A DNA stretch of 64,000 nucleotides from assembly GCF_027595985.1 (NCBI RefSeq), contig NC_073305.1, positions 179,631,949-179,695,948 on the forward strand, given 5' to 3'. This DNA comes from Sorex araneus. Lineage: Eukaryota > Chordata > Mammalia > Eulipotyphla > Soricidae. Below the pieces are notes generated by a model. That model did no database searches. It was not told where the DNA came from and worked only from the letters and a program-made list of their open reading frames with translations. Position numbers and translations under genes: made by a program. Shown one piece after another: positions 23,471-34,990 of this stretch (the stretch's first letter is position 1; each line of letters begins with the position of its first letter).

Positions 23471-23715
23471 CACTGTCACTGTTATCCCATTGCTCATCGA
23501 TTTGTTTGAGTGGGCACCAGTAACGTCTCTCATTGCGAGACTTATTGTTACTGTTTTTGGCATATCCAATACTCCACAGGTAGCTTGCCTGGCTCTGCCG
23601 TGCAGGCACTATACTCTCCGTAGCTTGCCAGGCTCTCCTAGAGGGATGGAGGAATCGAACACGGGTCGGCCGCATGAAAGGCGAATGCCCTACCACTGTG
23701 CTATCGCTCGAGCCC
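23471..23715 (-). mobile_element. SINE type B, full length
   Basis: Perfect 11-bp TSD AGCTAACCAGT (23460-23470 / 23716-23726). Head ends CTATCGCTCGAGCCC. Confidence 0.94.
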
Positions 23716-23726
23716 AGCTAACCAGT

Positions 23727-25257
23727 AACATTAAATTTCCTTATTAAATGTGTCCAGGTGTAAGACTTGCTATAAACCATGGTCATATCAACCCAAATCA
23801 AACATTCCCATGAATAAGATCAAAAAGGTGAAGCTTTTTCACTGACTTGTCAGCACTTCTAAATTTTTTAGTCTTCTTGCTCTAAATAAAGCAGCTTTCA
23901 TCATTTTGTCCTTGTCCTTCTAGAAGCTGTGATGCAATGGGACATGCTTTACTGTGAGCTATCATCATTACTGATTTCCCATTTTGTAGTTCTGTAAAGA
24001 TTTTCAATTTTAATTTCATTTTTAGGTCAGTTTCTCAACATGTCCTCTCACTGGCAAAGCTAATAGTGGGTTTTGTTTGCTTAGTGGCTATGATGAACAA
24101 AACATGAGATTAAATTACGCATAAAGATGTCCTCAAGAGGTGTGATGAACAGAGATGTTCTCTTCGACCTCATCTCTTCAACTCCAAGCAGAGAAATTTT
24201 TCTGATTTAAGAGTTTGAGGGATGTTGTTGGGTTCATTAAAGATAACCTCCCTTCACTACTCCTACAAAGTTCTGGTGGTCATATAAATTCAGATTCCAG
24301 GGAGGAGGATAAGACACAGAAATGTGTGGCAGGAAATAACGTCACAGATTCTAGAGATAAAGATGCAGGCGTCTTGTGGTGGAGGAACAACATTCTGCCT
24401 GTGGAATGTACTTATTGATTTTTTTAAATTATAAGTCATGATTCCTATAATACCATCTCTCTGAATTCTTTAAGACCTGGTTTAAAATATTCTTTTAGGA
24501 ACCTTGTTTTTTCAGGCATATTAGTTATGCAGAAATAGTTATGTACTTTGCATTTTCAACTTGGGGCTTAGGATACAATGTATTCAGTCTGCTAACACAT
24601 GAATAATCAATAATTTTGCTTAAGAATTCTAACACATGAATAATCAATAATTTTGCTTAAGAATTCTCAGTGTGGTCCTATATTCTTTTCTCATCTCCCA
24701 ATTTGAGTCAAGGGAATCAAATTTCCTTTGGTGGAAAAATTCCTTTTACTCTTGTACTTTGCATTTTATTGACCAGCAGATTCAAGCAAGTTTCAAAATA
24801 AGATCCTCAGGATTAAACATGAGATCTTGAGCATTGATCCCAGCCTCTCCATCTCCCTCTCACTGTCCATCTCTGACTCACCCCTTCCTCTGAGCTTTTC
24901 AGCACTTACTATAGTTTCACTTGAGAAAAAATATCATTCCTCTTCTAGCCCCAGGAAATTACCTTTGCAGCAACTTGTAAACTCTAAAATCCCTTTCCAG
25001 TGATTACTTCTTTTGATCTTTCTTTTCTGTCCTTCTACTAAACTTAAACCAATGCATTTAAGTCAATGAATTGCGGAAAAAGAAAAAGAAGACCAGCTTT
25101 TGTATCATGTAACAAAACTGAAAAAAAAGGCATAAATAAAGCAAAATGCTGTGTTTATATTTTTAATTTACTGTCCAACTTAGAGATACTTTAAAAATCC
25201 ATATACATGATAACAAAAAATATTTACAAATTGGTTGATATACTGGCTCCACTTTTG
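23727..25257. other. Non-coding DNA with one tandem duplication
   Basis: About 1.5 kb without recognised transposons or genes. Contains the 37-bp duplication at 24594-24667. Confidence 0.5.
24594..24667. repeat. Perfect 37-bp tandem duplication
   Basis: Two identical adjacent copies (24594-24630 and 24631-24667) starting AACACATGAATAATC and ending GAATTCT. Perfect identity implies a recent event. Confidence 0.95.
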
Positions 25258-25407
25258 TTTGTTTTGTTTTGGTGCCAGATCCTGGCTCTTTGCTCAGGAA
25301 TCACCTTTAGCAATGCTTAAGGGATCAGGTGGGAAGCCTGGGACGGAAGTTGGGTTGTTAGCTGTGTGTAAGGCAAATGCCCTCCTCACTCTGGCCCCTT
25401 GCTCCAC
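25258..25407 (-). mobile_element. SINE type A, diverged
   Basis: TTTTGGTGCCAGATCCTGGC start, GTGTGTAAGGCAAATGCCCT, ends ACTCTGGCCCC. Confidence 0.75.
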
Positions 25408-25504
25408 TTTTATCAAATATTATCACCTCAGATCATGTTAACAGCTTTGAAGTTGTGAAATAATCAATGAACCTTTTCCACAATAAACATAGGTACTTTA
25501 CAAA

Positions 25505-26285
25505 GTCTCTTGCCCCTGCACCTGGCTGTCTTCACCGGGGCCCCTCAGAGGGGGGTGGGTTGAGTTTTCCTCCCCCACCCCAGCAGAGCCCCAGCAGCCG
25601 AAGACCTCCGGAACCAAGCCAAAGCCATGCTCAAGCCCACTCTCCACATGTTCAGATGAGCCTCATGCATGAAGGAACTGGCAGAATAATCCAGGTGTGC
25701 AGGATCCAGGGCTGAGATCTTCATGCCTGCTTGAATTGGGACTGAGTCTTCTCCTCCCAGATGCCCCATTTTCCAGTAGCATGGCAGCTACACCCAGTCC
25801 CCCTCCCCCATGCCCTGTAAACCCATCAACAGCCAATATCCAGAGACTATAAAACAAAGCTTCCCGAAGCTTTTATAGCCTTTTTCTCCTTTTCCGAGAA
25901 CCTGGCAAGGTATCTAGAGCATCCTGTCCTCCCGGCAGAGCCTGGCAAGCTCTCCGTGATGTATTTGATATGCCAAATACAGTAATAATAATGGGTCTCA
26001 TTCCCCTTACCCTGAAAGAGCCTCCAATAAGGCACCACTGGAACGAACGAGTAAAGAGAGGCTGCTAAAATCTCAGGAATGGGCACTGGTGGAGGGATAT
26101 AAATGAAATGCAAACATGAAAGTTCATAAGTTTGTAATTGCACCTCACGGTGATTCACTAATATAATTTATAAATAAATAAACAAATAAATAAATAAATA
26201 AAATATCAGGGCTAGGACTAATGGAGATGTTACTGGCATCTGCTCAAGCAAATCTATGATCAACGGGATGACGGTGATACAGTGA
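25505..26285 (+). mobile_element. RTE-tailed composite element, full length
   Basis: Perfect 11-bp TSD TACTTTACAAA (25494-25504 / 26286-26296). Starts GTCTCTTGCCCCTGCACC, the same 5' end as 59687. GC-rich leader, type B body (GAGCCTGGCAAGCTCTCC), CTGCTAAAATCTCAGG segment, and tail ACGGTGATACAGTGATAC. An L1 3'-end insertion sits at 26083-26203. No ORF. Confidence 0.82.
26083..26203 (+). mobile_element. 5'-truncated L1-tail insertion
   Basis: GGGCACTGGTGGAGGGATAT through CTCACGGTGATTCAC plus an (AAAT)n tail. It splits the composite element, with AAAATCTCAGG repeated as AAAATATCAGG on the far side as TSD. Confidence 0.75.
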
Positions 26286-26379
26286 TACTTTACAAAAATG
26301 CTAAGTTAATTTCTTTAAAATCTTGAGTTGAGTTTCTTTCTTTCAAATAGATTACACACATATTAAAAAAGGAGAAAGA

Positions 26380-26430
26380 GAGAAGGAAAAAAGAAGGCAA
26401 GAAAGAAGGAAAGAAAGAAATAAAAAAGGA

Positions 26431-26514
<84 letters not shown>

Positions 26515-26600
26515 AGGAAAAGAAAGGGAGGAAGAGAGAAAGGAAGTGAGGAAGGAAGAGAAAGGAAGAACGAGAGAAAGAAAGAAAAAAAGAGAAAGAG
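26380..26600. repeat. (GAAA)n-rich purine microsatellite
   Basis: Core of about 22 pure GAAA units (26427-26513) flanked by degenerate GGAA/AGAG variants. All-purine on the + strand. Confidence 0.96.
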
Positions 26601-27544
26601 AAAACAAGCAAGCAAGCTGCAAGATTGAGAAGAGAGGATCATTTATCAACTTTAAGGAGATGACCTCTAGATGGTGAACAGAGAGTGAAGAGGAGGCAAG
26701 TTCCAGAGACTACCTCAGAGAACCAGCTTCCACATGTATTATGATAATTGAAGCAGCCAACTCTAAGGAGACCCAGTCTGTAAAATAATGGACAAGAGAG
26801 TGCAGACAATATTTTCGTGAAGATAAAAATCGCCTTCCTGTTTTGGTATTGCAAGTCATGAGACTTGAAAATCGTGCAGACATAAACACTCACATATTTG
26901 GATCTCTTCCAGGGAAAAGTAGGAACACTTAGCAAGCAAATCACATACACAGATAAGAACCCATGCTATCAACAAGCTGTGCACAGAAAAGAGAATTGTA
27001 CGTGGGTCATACATTTATTAGAAAATAAAATTTCTTAAGGATTCTGTCTGAATTCTGACCATCTGCTAAAATGAAAACGCACTGGGAGAATATCTAGATG
27101 ATTAAACATGAAACAATGAAAGGAAGTCTCAGCCCGTATCCCAGCCCTGATGGAATGAGCTATTGCTCCGGAGAAGGGCTTTTCAACAAAGTCAGACAGT
27201 GACTTTTCAACCAAGTCAACAAACCATCTGGTTTGTTGTTTAGGACACCTGCATTGCACAGGGCTCTTTAGAAAACTGTACCCCATTTGAATTAGTGTTG
27301 AATCAAGTAATCAATTATATAAGAAAATCAGCATTTAAAATAAATAAATATATATGTAGTAATTGAAGTAGCCCATTCTATACTTCTAGGAGAACTTAAG
27401 TGCATTTAATATACCTTTATTTAGGTTACTTTTTTAAAACCAGAAATAAGATGGCACTTTAATTTTTTAAATATTAAAAAGAAATATTATTAAAATGCAA
27501 ACTTTTTCAACTATGAGACTTTTGTACACTTGATTACCTTGATA
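26601..27544. other. Non-coding DNA
   Basis: No gene or repeat recognised. Confidence 0.5.
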
Positions 27545-27554
27545 TACTCCTAGG

Positions 27555-27740
27555 TTGGGCTAGAGAGACAGATGCTGGCATGTGCTTGCCTTGCATGAGC
27601 TCAATCTGGGTTTGACTCCAGTACCCCGTATGGTCCCCCAAGCCTGCCAGGAGTGATGCCTGAGTGCAGAGCAGAGGTAAGTCTTGAGTACTACTGGGTG
27701 TAGGCCTCAAAACAGGAAAGATAAATGAATAGGAAAAAAT
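27555..27740 (+). mobile_element. SINE type A
   Basis: TTGGGCTAGAGAGACAGATG head, TGAGTGCAGAGCAGAGGTAA body. TCCTAGG on both sides (27548, 27743) is a short TSD. Confidence 0.85.
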
Positions 27741-27788
27741 AGTCCTAGGCTATAATATCAAAGTCATATTTCTTCATAAAACCTCTAA

Positions 27789-27894
27789 ATTTTCTGTAGG
27801 ATCTTATTATTTTCCTTTGTCTATCTTTTAACTTCTAATGCATTTTCTGTAGCATCTCATTATTTTACTTTGTCTATCTTTTCACTTCGAAGGC
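27789..27894. repeat. Diverged 53-bp tandem duplication
   Basis: Copies 27789-27841 and 27842-27894, both starting ATTTTCTGTAG and sharing TTTGTCTATCTTTT. A few substitutions make this older than the duplications at 2107 and 24594. Confidence 0.85.
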
Positions 27895-28949
27895 AATTAT
27901 ACTTAGTATAAATATGTCAATATTAAGAAAATGAACAACAATAACCCAGGTTTCAGAGAATTCCTATTACAAAAATTAATAGAGGGGAAATTTCTTGTTA
28001 ATCTTTTTAGAGTTTATGATAGATAGTCAGGAATCTATCACAGAAGTCCCCAAAGATAAAATTTTACAAAAAGTCATCTTCTAATGATAACAACCTTTAA
28101 TATGAGCTATGCAAGAATCAATGCTTGAGTTAACCAAAGATTGAGGAAACCAGAGCATTGAATGAAGTTCAGTTAAACAACTATTTCCAATGACTTCCAT
28201 TCAGAGGAATTGGTCTATAATCTAACAAAATTATGGATACTCTAATTTTTAGCTAGCTAACATCTAAAAGATTGCATGTAATTCTTTTACCCTTTTCTCT
28301 TGTCACTTGCAAACTGTCCCCAGTAGGAACGGTGATGATTCTCCTCCTCCGTTATTCCATTTCCTTTCTACCTCCTGACCCTCTCAACAGGGTAAAAGTA
28401 TTTTCATCTTTTACTACCCAGTGCAAAATCCATTGCTTCCTTCAGATCTCCCTCTCAAAATGAAAAATTTACTGCCATATTGTCTTTCTTGTGACAGTAC
28501 TTGACTTTCTATTGTCATCTATTTGCATCGATGTTTCCTCTTCTGGATTTTAAATAGTTCCTCCTTCAGCCTGGAAATTGCCTTTCATATTTAAAGTCCA
28601 ATGAGTATCTAAATTAAAATATTTATGAAATGAATCAAACAAAGTCTCAAAATTAAGATCACAAATAGAAAAAGACATCTTAAACTTTTTAACAAGCGGC
28701 TGAGATTTTGAAAACAATTCATATTTCATTGAATATATGCTACTAAATAGTTCCCCCCAATTTACTGTGTAAATGTATCATTCTGACATAGGAAATAGTC
28801 TATTGATCATAGTCTATTGATTTACATTGATTTAACCTAAAGCTCCATTGAGTTTGGAATTGTCACTTGTAAATGAGAAAAGAAGGAGAAAAATAGTTTA
28901 TTATCATGTAAGCAGTTTGGAGGTGGACTGGGAGAGTATTTAATAATTT
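27895..28949. other. Unique DNA upstream of MYCT1
   Basis: No repeats or other exons recognised. Part of a SINE-poor zone around exon 1. Confidence 0.5.
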
Positions 28950-29072
28950 AGTGGAGGAAATGACGAGGAGGAAATTGTTTGTGTCTCGGGAACCATGTGG
29001 AATTCTAAGATAAGAAAAACAGTTGCTAATTTGAGTATAAAAGCAGGAAACATGATACACTTATTTCCTTTT
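28950..29072 (+). promoter_or_regulatory. MYCT1: Candidate MYCT1 core promoter
   Basis: TATAAAAG at 29036-29043 lies 37 bp upstream of the relict upstream ATG and about 165 bp upstream of the MYCT1 start, which would place initiation near 29066. A GATAAG motif is at 29009-29014, and two GGAA (ETS-type) cores are at 28956 and 28970. GATA plus ETS motifs fit an endothelial or haematopoietic gene. The motifs are seen; their use is inference. Confidence 0.5.
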
Positions 29073-29207
29073 ATGCAAACAGAAGTATATGACGGGTTGT
29101 GAAAATTATTTTTCTCTTGCTGTACCACAAAGATATAGAATCAAAGTGATTGTTTTTCAAACTGGTCTTTCTTTTTTTCCTTCTCTCTCTTACTTCTTGT
29201 GGATATG
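29073..29207 (+). pseudogene. Decayed N-terminal extension of long MYCT1 isoform; 9-codon uORF
   Basis: Human MYCT1 has a 48-residue extension ahead of MANN. Here the matching start (ATG 29073) reads MQTEVYDGL and stops at TGA 29100-29102, where human has a cysteine codon. Past a ~2-base deletion, another frame still reads NYFSLAVPQRYRIK, close to the human segment. A further ~7-base net loss then restores LVDM just before the start used here. The 135 bases correspond to 45 codons against 48 in human. The extension cannot be translated; what remains is 5' leader with a short uORF in weak context (T at -3, C at +4). The human comparison is from memory. Confidence 0.75.
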
Positions 29208-29259
29208 ATGGCTAATAACACAACAAATTTAGGAAGTCCATGGCCAGAAAACTTTTGGG
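29208..29259 (+). CDS. MYCT1: MYCT1 exon 1 (coding part), MYC target 1
   Basis: First coding exon of MYCT1. It encodes residues 1-17 (MANNTTNLGSPWPENFW) plus the first base of codon 18, and ends at a good donor (G|GTAAGA at 29260). The junction is phase 1 and rejoins exon 2 exactly as WEDLI. I start at 29208 because that ATG has A at -3 and G at +4; the in-frame ATG directly before it (29205) has weaker context. The peptide is extracellular or luminal in the expected topology and holds two overlapping N-glycosylation sequons (NNT at 3-5, NTT at 4-6). The exon is far too short for an ORF scan and was recognised from its similarity to human MYCT1. Family knowledge: MYCT1 is a vertebrate gene strongly expressed in endothelium and blood stem cells. 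It was first described as a MYC target and later placed at membranes and endosomes. A 187-residue product matches the short form known in other mammals. Confidence 0.95.
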
Positions 29260-32200
29260 GTAAGACATTTTCTTTCATTGTTTTTCATTTAAAATTAGGA
29301 TACAGAAAAATGTACTGCATGATGTACAAAAGCAATGCAAATCTTAGAGACATTATGTTTGCTATAAAAGGGTAAAGTTTTGTATGTATATTACATAAAT
29401 GTGATTTATATACTGTCTGGAATAGGTTATGAAGAAATTCAAGAAATTTATCTGGGCAAGAAGTATCAGTTTTGGCTGATGTCATAAAATGTTAAAAAAT
29501 AATGATTCTAAATTGAAAAAAAGAGGGAAGTGATTGCTATTTGGAATTTAATAATGTGTATTTGTTGAAAAACCTTTCTTTATGTAGGGTTATAGATTAT
29601 GTATTGATGAAACCAAGAATTTCTAAACCTGTTACTTTAAGTGACATTGTTAATGCTGCAATATTTAACTTCCAGAATTGGACGACAATTACAAATTTAA
29701 ATGAATGACCTGAATGTGATTATTTCAAGTTATGAAGTTCAAAGATAAAAGTATAAATGTTAAATGGAAATAGTACCTATCCCATTAAAAATGATGAGGA
29801 TAATAAGAGTGTAGTGGTGGTAGTGGATGGGGAAATAATGCAAAAGTATTTTCATATCACTCAGCATTAGCAGCAGAATGACTGAAGTAAAAATTACTGA
29901 TATTAATGGCTAGATCATGGGAAGATGTGCTAAATGTCAGATTCACATTAACTTTGAGGTTCAGGATATATTTTAAAATAAAGGGAAATTTGACTTAAAT
30001 CCAGAATTCAAAAGACAAGATGGAGTCTACAAAGAAATCACTAGCCCTCTTTACTAGTCCAGAACAAGTTTCGAATTCTCTCAAAGAATTATTACAGATT
30101 TTCCATTGTATTCAAGGGATGCACCGGCAACTCCCAAGTGAGAAGCTTTTCTGGCTCCTCTGACAAGTTCACCTCATGGTATTCGACATGAGGACAATAA
30201 GTTTTGTTATAAAGTACAGTTGATTCAAGTCTAAGAAGAAGAAATATTACTGAACATATTTGGCTATGACAAAATTAAAAGGAAGAAAATTATATTTGCA
30301 CATTGTAAAAAATGGCTTTGGCATTTAACTGTTTTACCTTGAATTGTGGGAATCTGCATATATGTGCTTACTATTACTTGGAGTCCTCACTTATGAAGAG
30401 TGTGTATATGTGAAACATACCTGAAAAAGAGCTACTTTGCATTCAAGGCAGCTTTCATACAACAACACTGCAGTTGTCACCATTAAAATAAGTGACTACA
30501 AGTTAATTTAAAAGCAAAATGACTCTGGTATCAGAACGCAATCTGTGAGAGCAGGATTTTTTTTTCCATCAGACAACTCACAGGTAATTTTCAAATTCCA
30601 ACTTAAGGTAAAGAAATCACTATCCACTGACTAAACATGGCTAAAAATTATAAAACAAATCTAAATGAATAGAAAATGTTTAAAGTCTATCAATCTTAAG
30701 AAAAGCATTTTAAAATATAGAAACCCGTGCTTTACTGGAAATTCAATTGTATTGTTTTAGATAGTTCCTAGTGTTTCTTTGTCTTAGTATGTGAATACAA
30801 TGAAAATTAGATGGAATAATGGAAACCAGGAAGGTGAGTGTTATATTGATAACACTAACAAAACCAATGCAAGTATGTTGAGCAGATATAGTGTTTCATG
30901 ATTTGTGGAAGTGCAAAAGAGAGGACATTGTTTCTTCTGGAGTATTAGGTGTAAAAGGTAAAGCTCCAAATATATATGATAGACACATTTCCTAAAATGT
31001 TGATCTTTTACTTTTTTCTCTATTTGTACCTCAATTAATATGTATTTAGATTACTAATGCCCCAAATATTTATTTAGAAAATCTCTTAAATTACAATGAA
31101 GCATTGTCTATTATTTCAAAACTCAACTTTCTTCTTGGTTTATCTTGAATTCAGGGAATGAAAAAAGATTAGCTTAGAGAAATTAAACTTGTACGTTGAA
31201 CTATGTGTCTTTACATAGCTTAATATACTTAAACTGCAAAAATGTCATATTCCAAACATGCTTTTCCTGTTTTCCTTATTGAGTGTTAAAAATAAGATCA
31301 TTTTATGAGATTATTATCATTAATGATACCTTGTATTTTCATAGTAATCACCCACTACATCATATTAAATGTCCTGCAAGCATTAAAGAAACTAGTGTGG
31401 TCAGGCAATAAAATTAGCTTGATAGTGACAGTTGAGACCATCACCTTGCATTTTTCATTCATGCTTTTCCTTAAAGTGTTTCCTTTTTTCTAAGTACATT
31501 ATCTATGAAAGCAATAGGAAGCATCATCTGTGAAAGTTTGCTTTGCCTGAATTTTCTAAAACCATAGACAACCATCATTTGAACTGGGATCCCTCTAGGA
31601 TTTTATACTCTCAACAAAGAATAGCTTTGGTTATATTTTCTACCCTATCATGCATTTTTTTAAATCGTGGTTAGCATTATAAGAAATTGAAAACATTCTT
31701 GTTCAGAAATTTATATCTTTTTATTTAATCCTCAGCAAAACCTCAATGTCTGTTCTCAAAATAATTAAGCCTTTGGAAAAGAAAACAATTCCATGCAAAT
31801 GCAAAAATATGTCTATGTTATTGTGGATGATAGAAAATAATATATGGTTAAATACCAGTGTGGTATAGGTAAATAATATGACAGCAACTAAATCCTGTTT
31901 AGGAAAAGCAAAGCTTTACCTAGTCATAGAAAGTCACATGAATTAAAGTAATTTTAGGAAGAAAACCTTTATAATTAACCTATTCCTTTACTCAATGTGT
32001 CAGTTGGTTAGTTTAGGAGCATTGAAAGAGTCCTCATTCTATATTACACACTGTGCTAAGTGCTAGTGATATGCATAAGGCGTAGTGATGAATAAGGGAA
32101 TTTCAGGGGACTCAGGAGGCAGATGGCTGACATACATGCAGAAGCAAAAGCATACAAACCATCCTGGTAAAGAAATGAGTGACTTCAGACAGATTTGTGT

Positions 32201-34365
32201 CCAATTTTAAATATTGGTGTAAAAGTTTGACCAAATTCAACCTAAGTTTAATTCAGTGACTTCCTGTTCTTCTCACTTCTTTTCCCTTCGACTTTGCACT
32301 AACGTTGGAAGGAGATTGGGAGGGCAAGGGATTTTTATATTATCAGGGTATCGGAAGCAGAGAGCCTCTGGTTTTGACCAAGTTCAGTCCTCTGCTGACA
32401 GTCATTGAAATGCATTTCTCATTACTCTATGCATTACCCATTCACTTTCTTGCCTTCACTGATGATATGTCAAGTTCGATCCATGACACCTCTATTAAGG
32501 ACATGATATTTTTCTTTAGAAAAGACCCTCTGACCCACTGTGCTGATTTGTATGGCAGCCCCATTTAAGTAGGGCAAGTATTTATTCTACCCAGCATATA
32601 GTTTTGAATACTTTGAACTCAGAGTTTTGGAACTGCAGCAAACAAACAAAAAAAGTATTTCTCGTTCTAAAAATTTCAGTGATTTCAGTAAGAGCAATTC
32701 TTTTTAAGAATGTAATTTATTCTCTATATTTAATAATCCAGTTATCCTAAGCATCAGATTTATTTATCTATGCATGTTTGTTGACATTCCAAATCCTAAT
32801 AGAAGAGATGGAGACTTGTGATTTGATTTGCTAAGGTGCCAAAGGGAGAAAAAAGTTGAGAGTGGTATTAATCAGTCAGTAGAAAAATATGGAATCTACC
32901 CAGCAGATGGAGGTAGAAAATTTCAGTAGGGATTGTGCTGATACAGGTTAAATACAAAATAAAACAAAGCAAAATTAAAACCAATGATGCCCTTGTCCTG
33001 AATAGCCAACAAATGCAGGCTACATTTTTAATGGAAAAAATTTAATTTGTACTTTTAAAACTCTGTTCTACCTGTCTATTCCTTCCTACAACTAATAGCT
33101 AATGGTGATCGGGGAAGGTCTGGCAAAATATAGCTTATAGGCAAACTGTAATCTATGGTCTGTTTCTTTTATGAAAGAATTTATATCAGAACATTTATTT
33201 ACTTCTTAATGACTGCTTTGTTCTCGATAATGGAGTCATATCAACATATCAACAATGCAAATCAAATGAAATGAAAGAGCATGTAGACCAAAATAGATTT
33301 ATACTTACATGATAATTTAGTTCTGTTTAAAAGTAACTCAAAAGAAAAATTATTTTTAGATAATCCTAGGAAATATGGATATCAGCATAAAAAACAATTC
33401 TTCACTCCTATGTTTAAAGAAGACCTTTAAACGATGGGTCCTAAATATGAAAATCAAAAATTTTAAATCTTAAAATCTTCAATATTAAAACACATAACTC
33501 TCTGTAAATAGCTTACTCTTAAGCTATTTTGTTTTTAGGGTTCCAGAAAAACAAAATAATGTGTACATACACACATTCATAGAAGTGACTCTTGAAGTTA
33601 GGCAAATTCTTCAACTTCAATCTTTTTCAAGTTCACTTTGCTTTTTCCATTCCGGTTTTGTTCTTTATGCTTTCCTGAAAAATATAAAAGCATTTGTCAA
33701 GTTCTATATAAAAAAAGACTGAGATTGAGCTGAATGTATGAGTAGACTTAAGGAAGGCTGACTTTTTAATATTATTGAATCCTATAATCCATGAACATAG
33801 TATACCTCGTTGCTTATGTCCTTCACTTATATTCTTCTTTAATACTCTCAGTGTTTTGAAGTTTTAAGTGTGGATATTTACATGTCTTTGTTGAACAATG
33901 ACAACAAAAATTCTAAATAGGCTGTAGTTAATGTGTAAGATTAATAGGATTTTCTATATTAAAATCAAGCCAGGGAACTGGGAAAAGCTTGGTGGTAAGA
34001 CACTTGCCCCTCCTATATAGTTTGCTTCAATGTCATGATCTGATTTTTGACACTGATTAGGTTATTCACTCTCTTTTTGTCCCTGTCTCTTCCTCCCTTT
34101 CTACATTGGTGATTTCTACCAGTGGTTCTTCAATTTTTATTAGTTTTCTTCCCTGGAAACCACACTTGATTTTGGAAAATTTCTGTTTCTTTCACTTTTG
34201 CCTTTATTTTTAATCTATCTTTAAATTTTGCTTAAATAATTATTTACCGAAGATTAAACGGTAATCTCTGTTTAATCTCCGGCTGTAGCTGCTGACTATT
34301 CTGAGGAAAACTGAAGTAGATGCGCAATCAATCAATTGGAATTGAAAGTGGAAAATTGGACTTGA
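29260..34365. other. SINE-free 5' part of MYCT1 intron
   Basis: About 5.1 kb of AT-rich unique sequence. No SINE, LINE or LTR recognised and no second exon evident. Confidence 0.6.
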
Positions 34366-34528
34366 GAGAAGGCACAGGGGCTAGGGAGCTTGCCTTCCAT
34401 TTGGCTGCCCCAGTTTGATTCCTGGCAATGTATAGTGTCCCAACCCTGCCAGTAGCAGGCCCCGAGGACTGAGCTAAGAGGAAGCCGTGAGCACTGCCTC
34501 GAGCTGTGGCTCCAAGACCAAGAAGTAA
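34366..34528 (+). mobile_element. SINE type A
   Basis: AAGGCACAGGGGCTAGGGAG head, CCCCAGTTTGATTCCTGGCA, end GTGGCTCCAAGACCAAGAAG. Quite diverged. Confidence 0.72.
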
Positions 34529-34539
34529 ATAAGTGAGTG

Positions 34540-34990
34540 TGGGGAATGGTTTGGTACTAAAGGACTCGATCCAACAGACCTGTGAGAGAAGATGACCTCT
34601 CTCTGATGTGCACAGTCCTGTGGTCTAGCCCTGTCTCTGTGTCCACCAGTGACCGTGGCAGCTGAATTGAAGTGAGTCTTTGTTTGGACAAGAGCTGCCC
34701 CTGAGGGGTGGACGTCCAGTTGCGTCTGGTGTCTCTTGTGTAGCCTGTTTCCTTCCCATCTGCAACAGAGCGGGTGGGACCAAGGTGCCCTTCCGTGGAA
34801 GGGGTTCAAGATGGCACTGTTTTGGTGCAAAGTGGCTAAATCTCAAGAAATTTAAGGACTTTTATCTGCTTGGTGCCACCGACATTTTCTTATCAGTGAA
34901 TTGATTACATAATATTGTAGAATTTGTTCTCTTCTTTTCCCCCAGCCCGCTCTCCAGTCGGGCAGCACCACTGACATTTGTGCATTTGGC
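34540..34990. other. Unassigned GC-rich segment in intron
   Basis: Clearly richer in GC than its flanks. Contains AAGTGAGTCTTTGTTTGGAC and CTTCCCATCTGCAACAGAGC. No coding support on either strand; the open frames on both strands are uninformative. Possibly an old LTR fragment; not resolved. Confidence 0.3.

Noticed and set aside
26290..26649. Minus-strand frames of FLSFFLSFF repeats
   Set aside because: Produced by the (GAAA)n purine tract, not a membrane protein.
34474..34904. Three frames of 73-118 aa in a GC-rich block
   Set aside because: Mutually overlapping on both strands with no similarity I recognise; GC-rich composition explains the openness.
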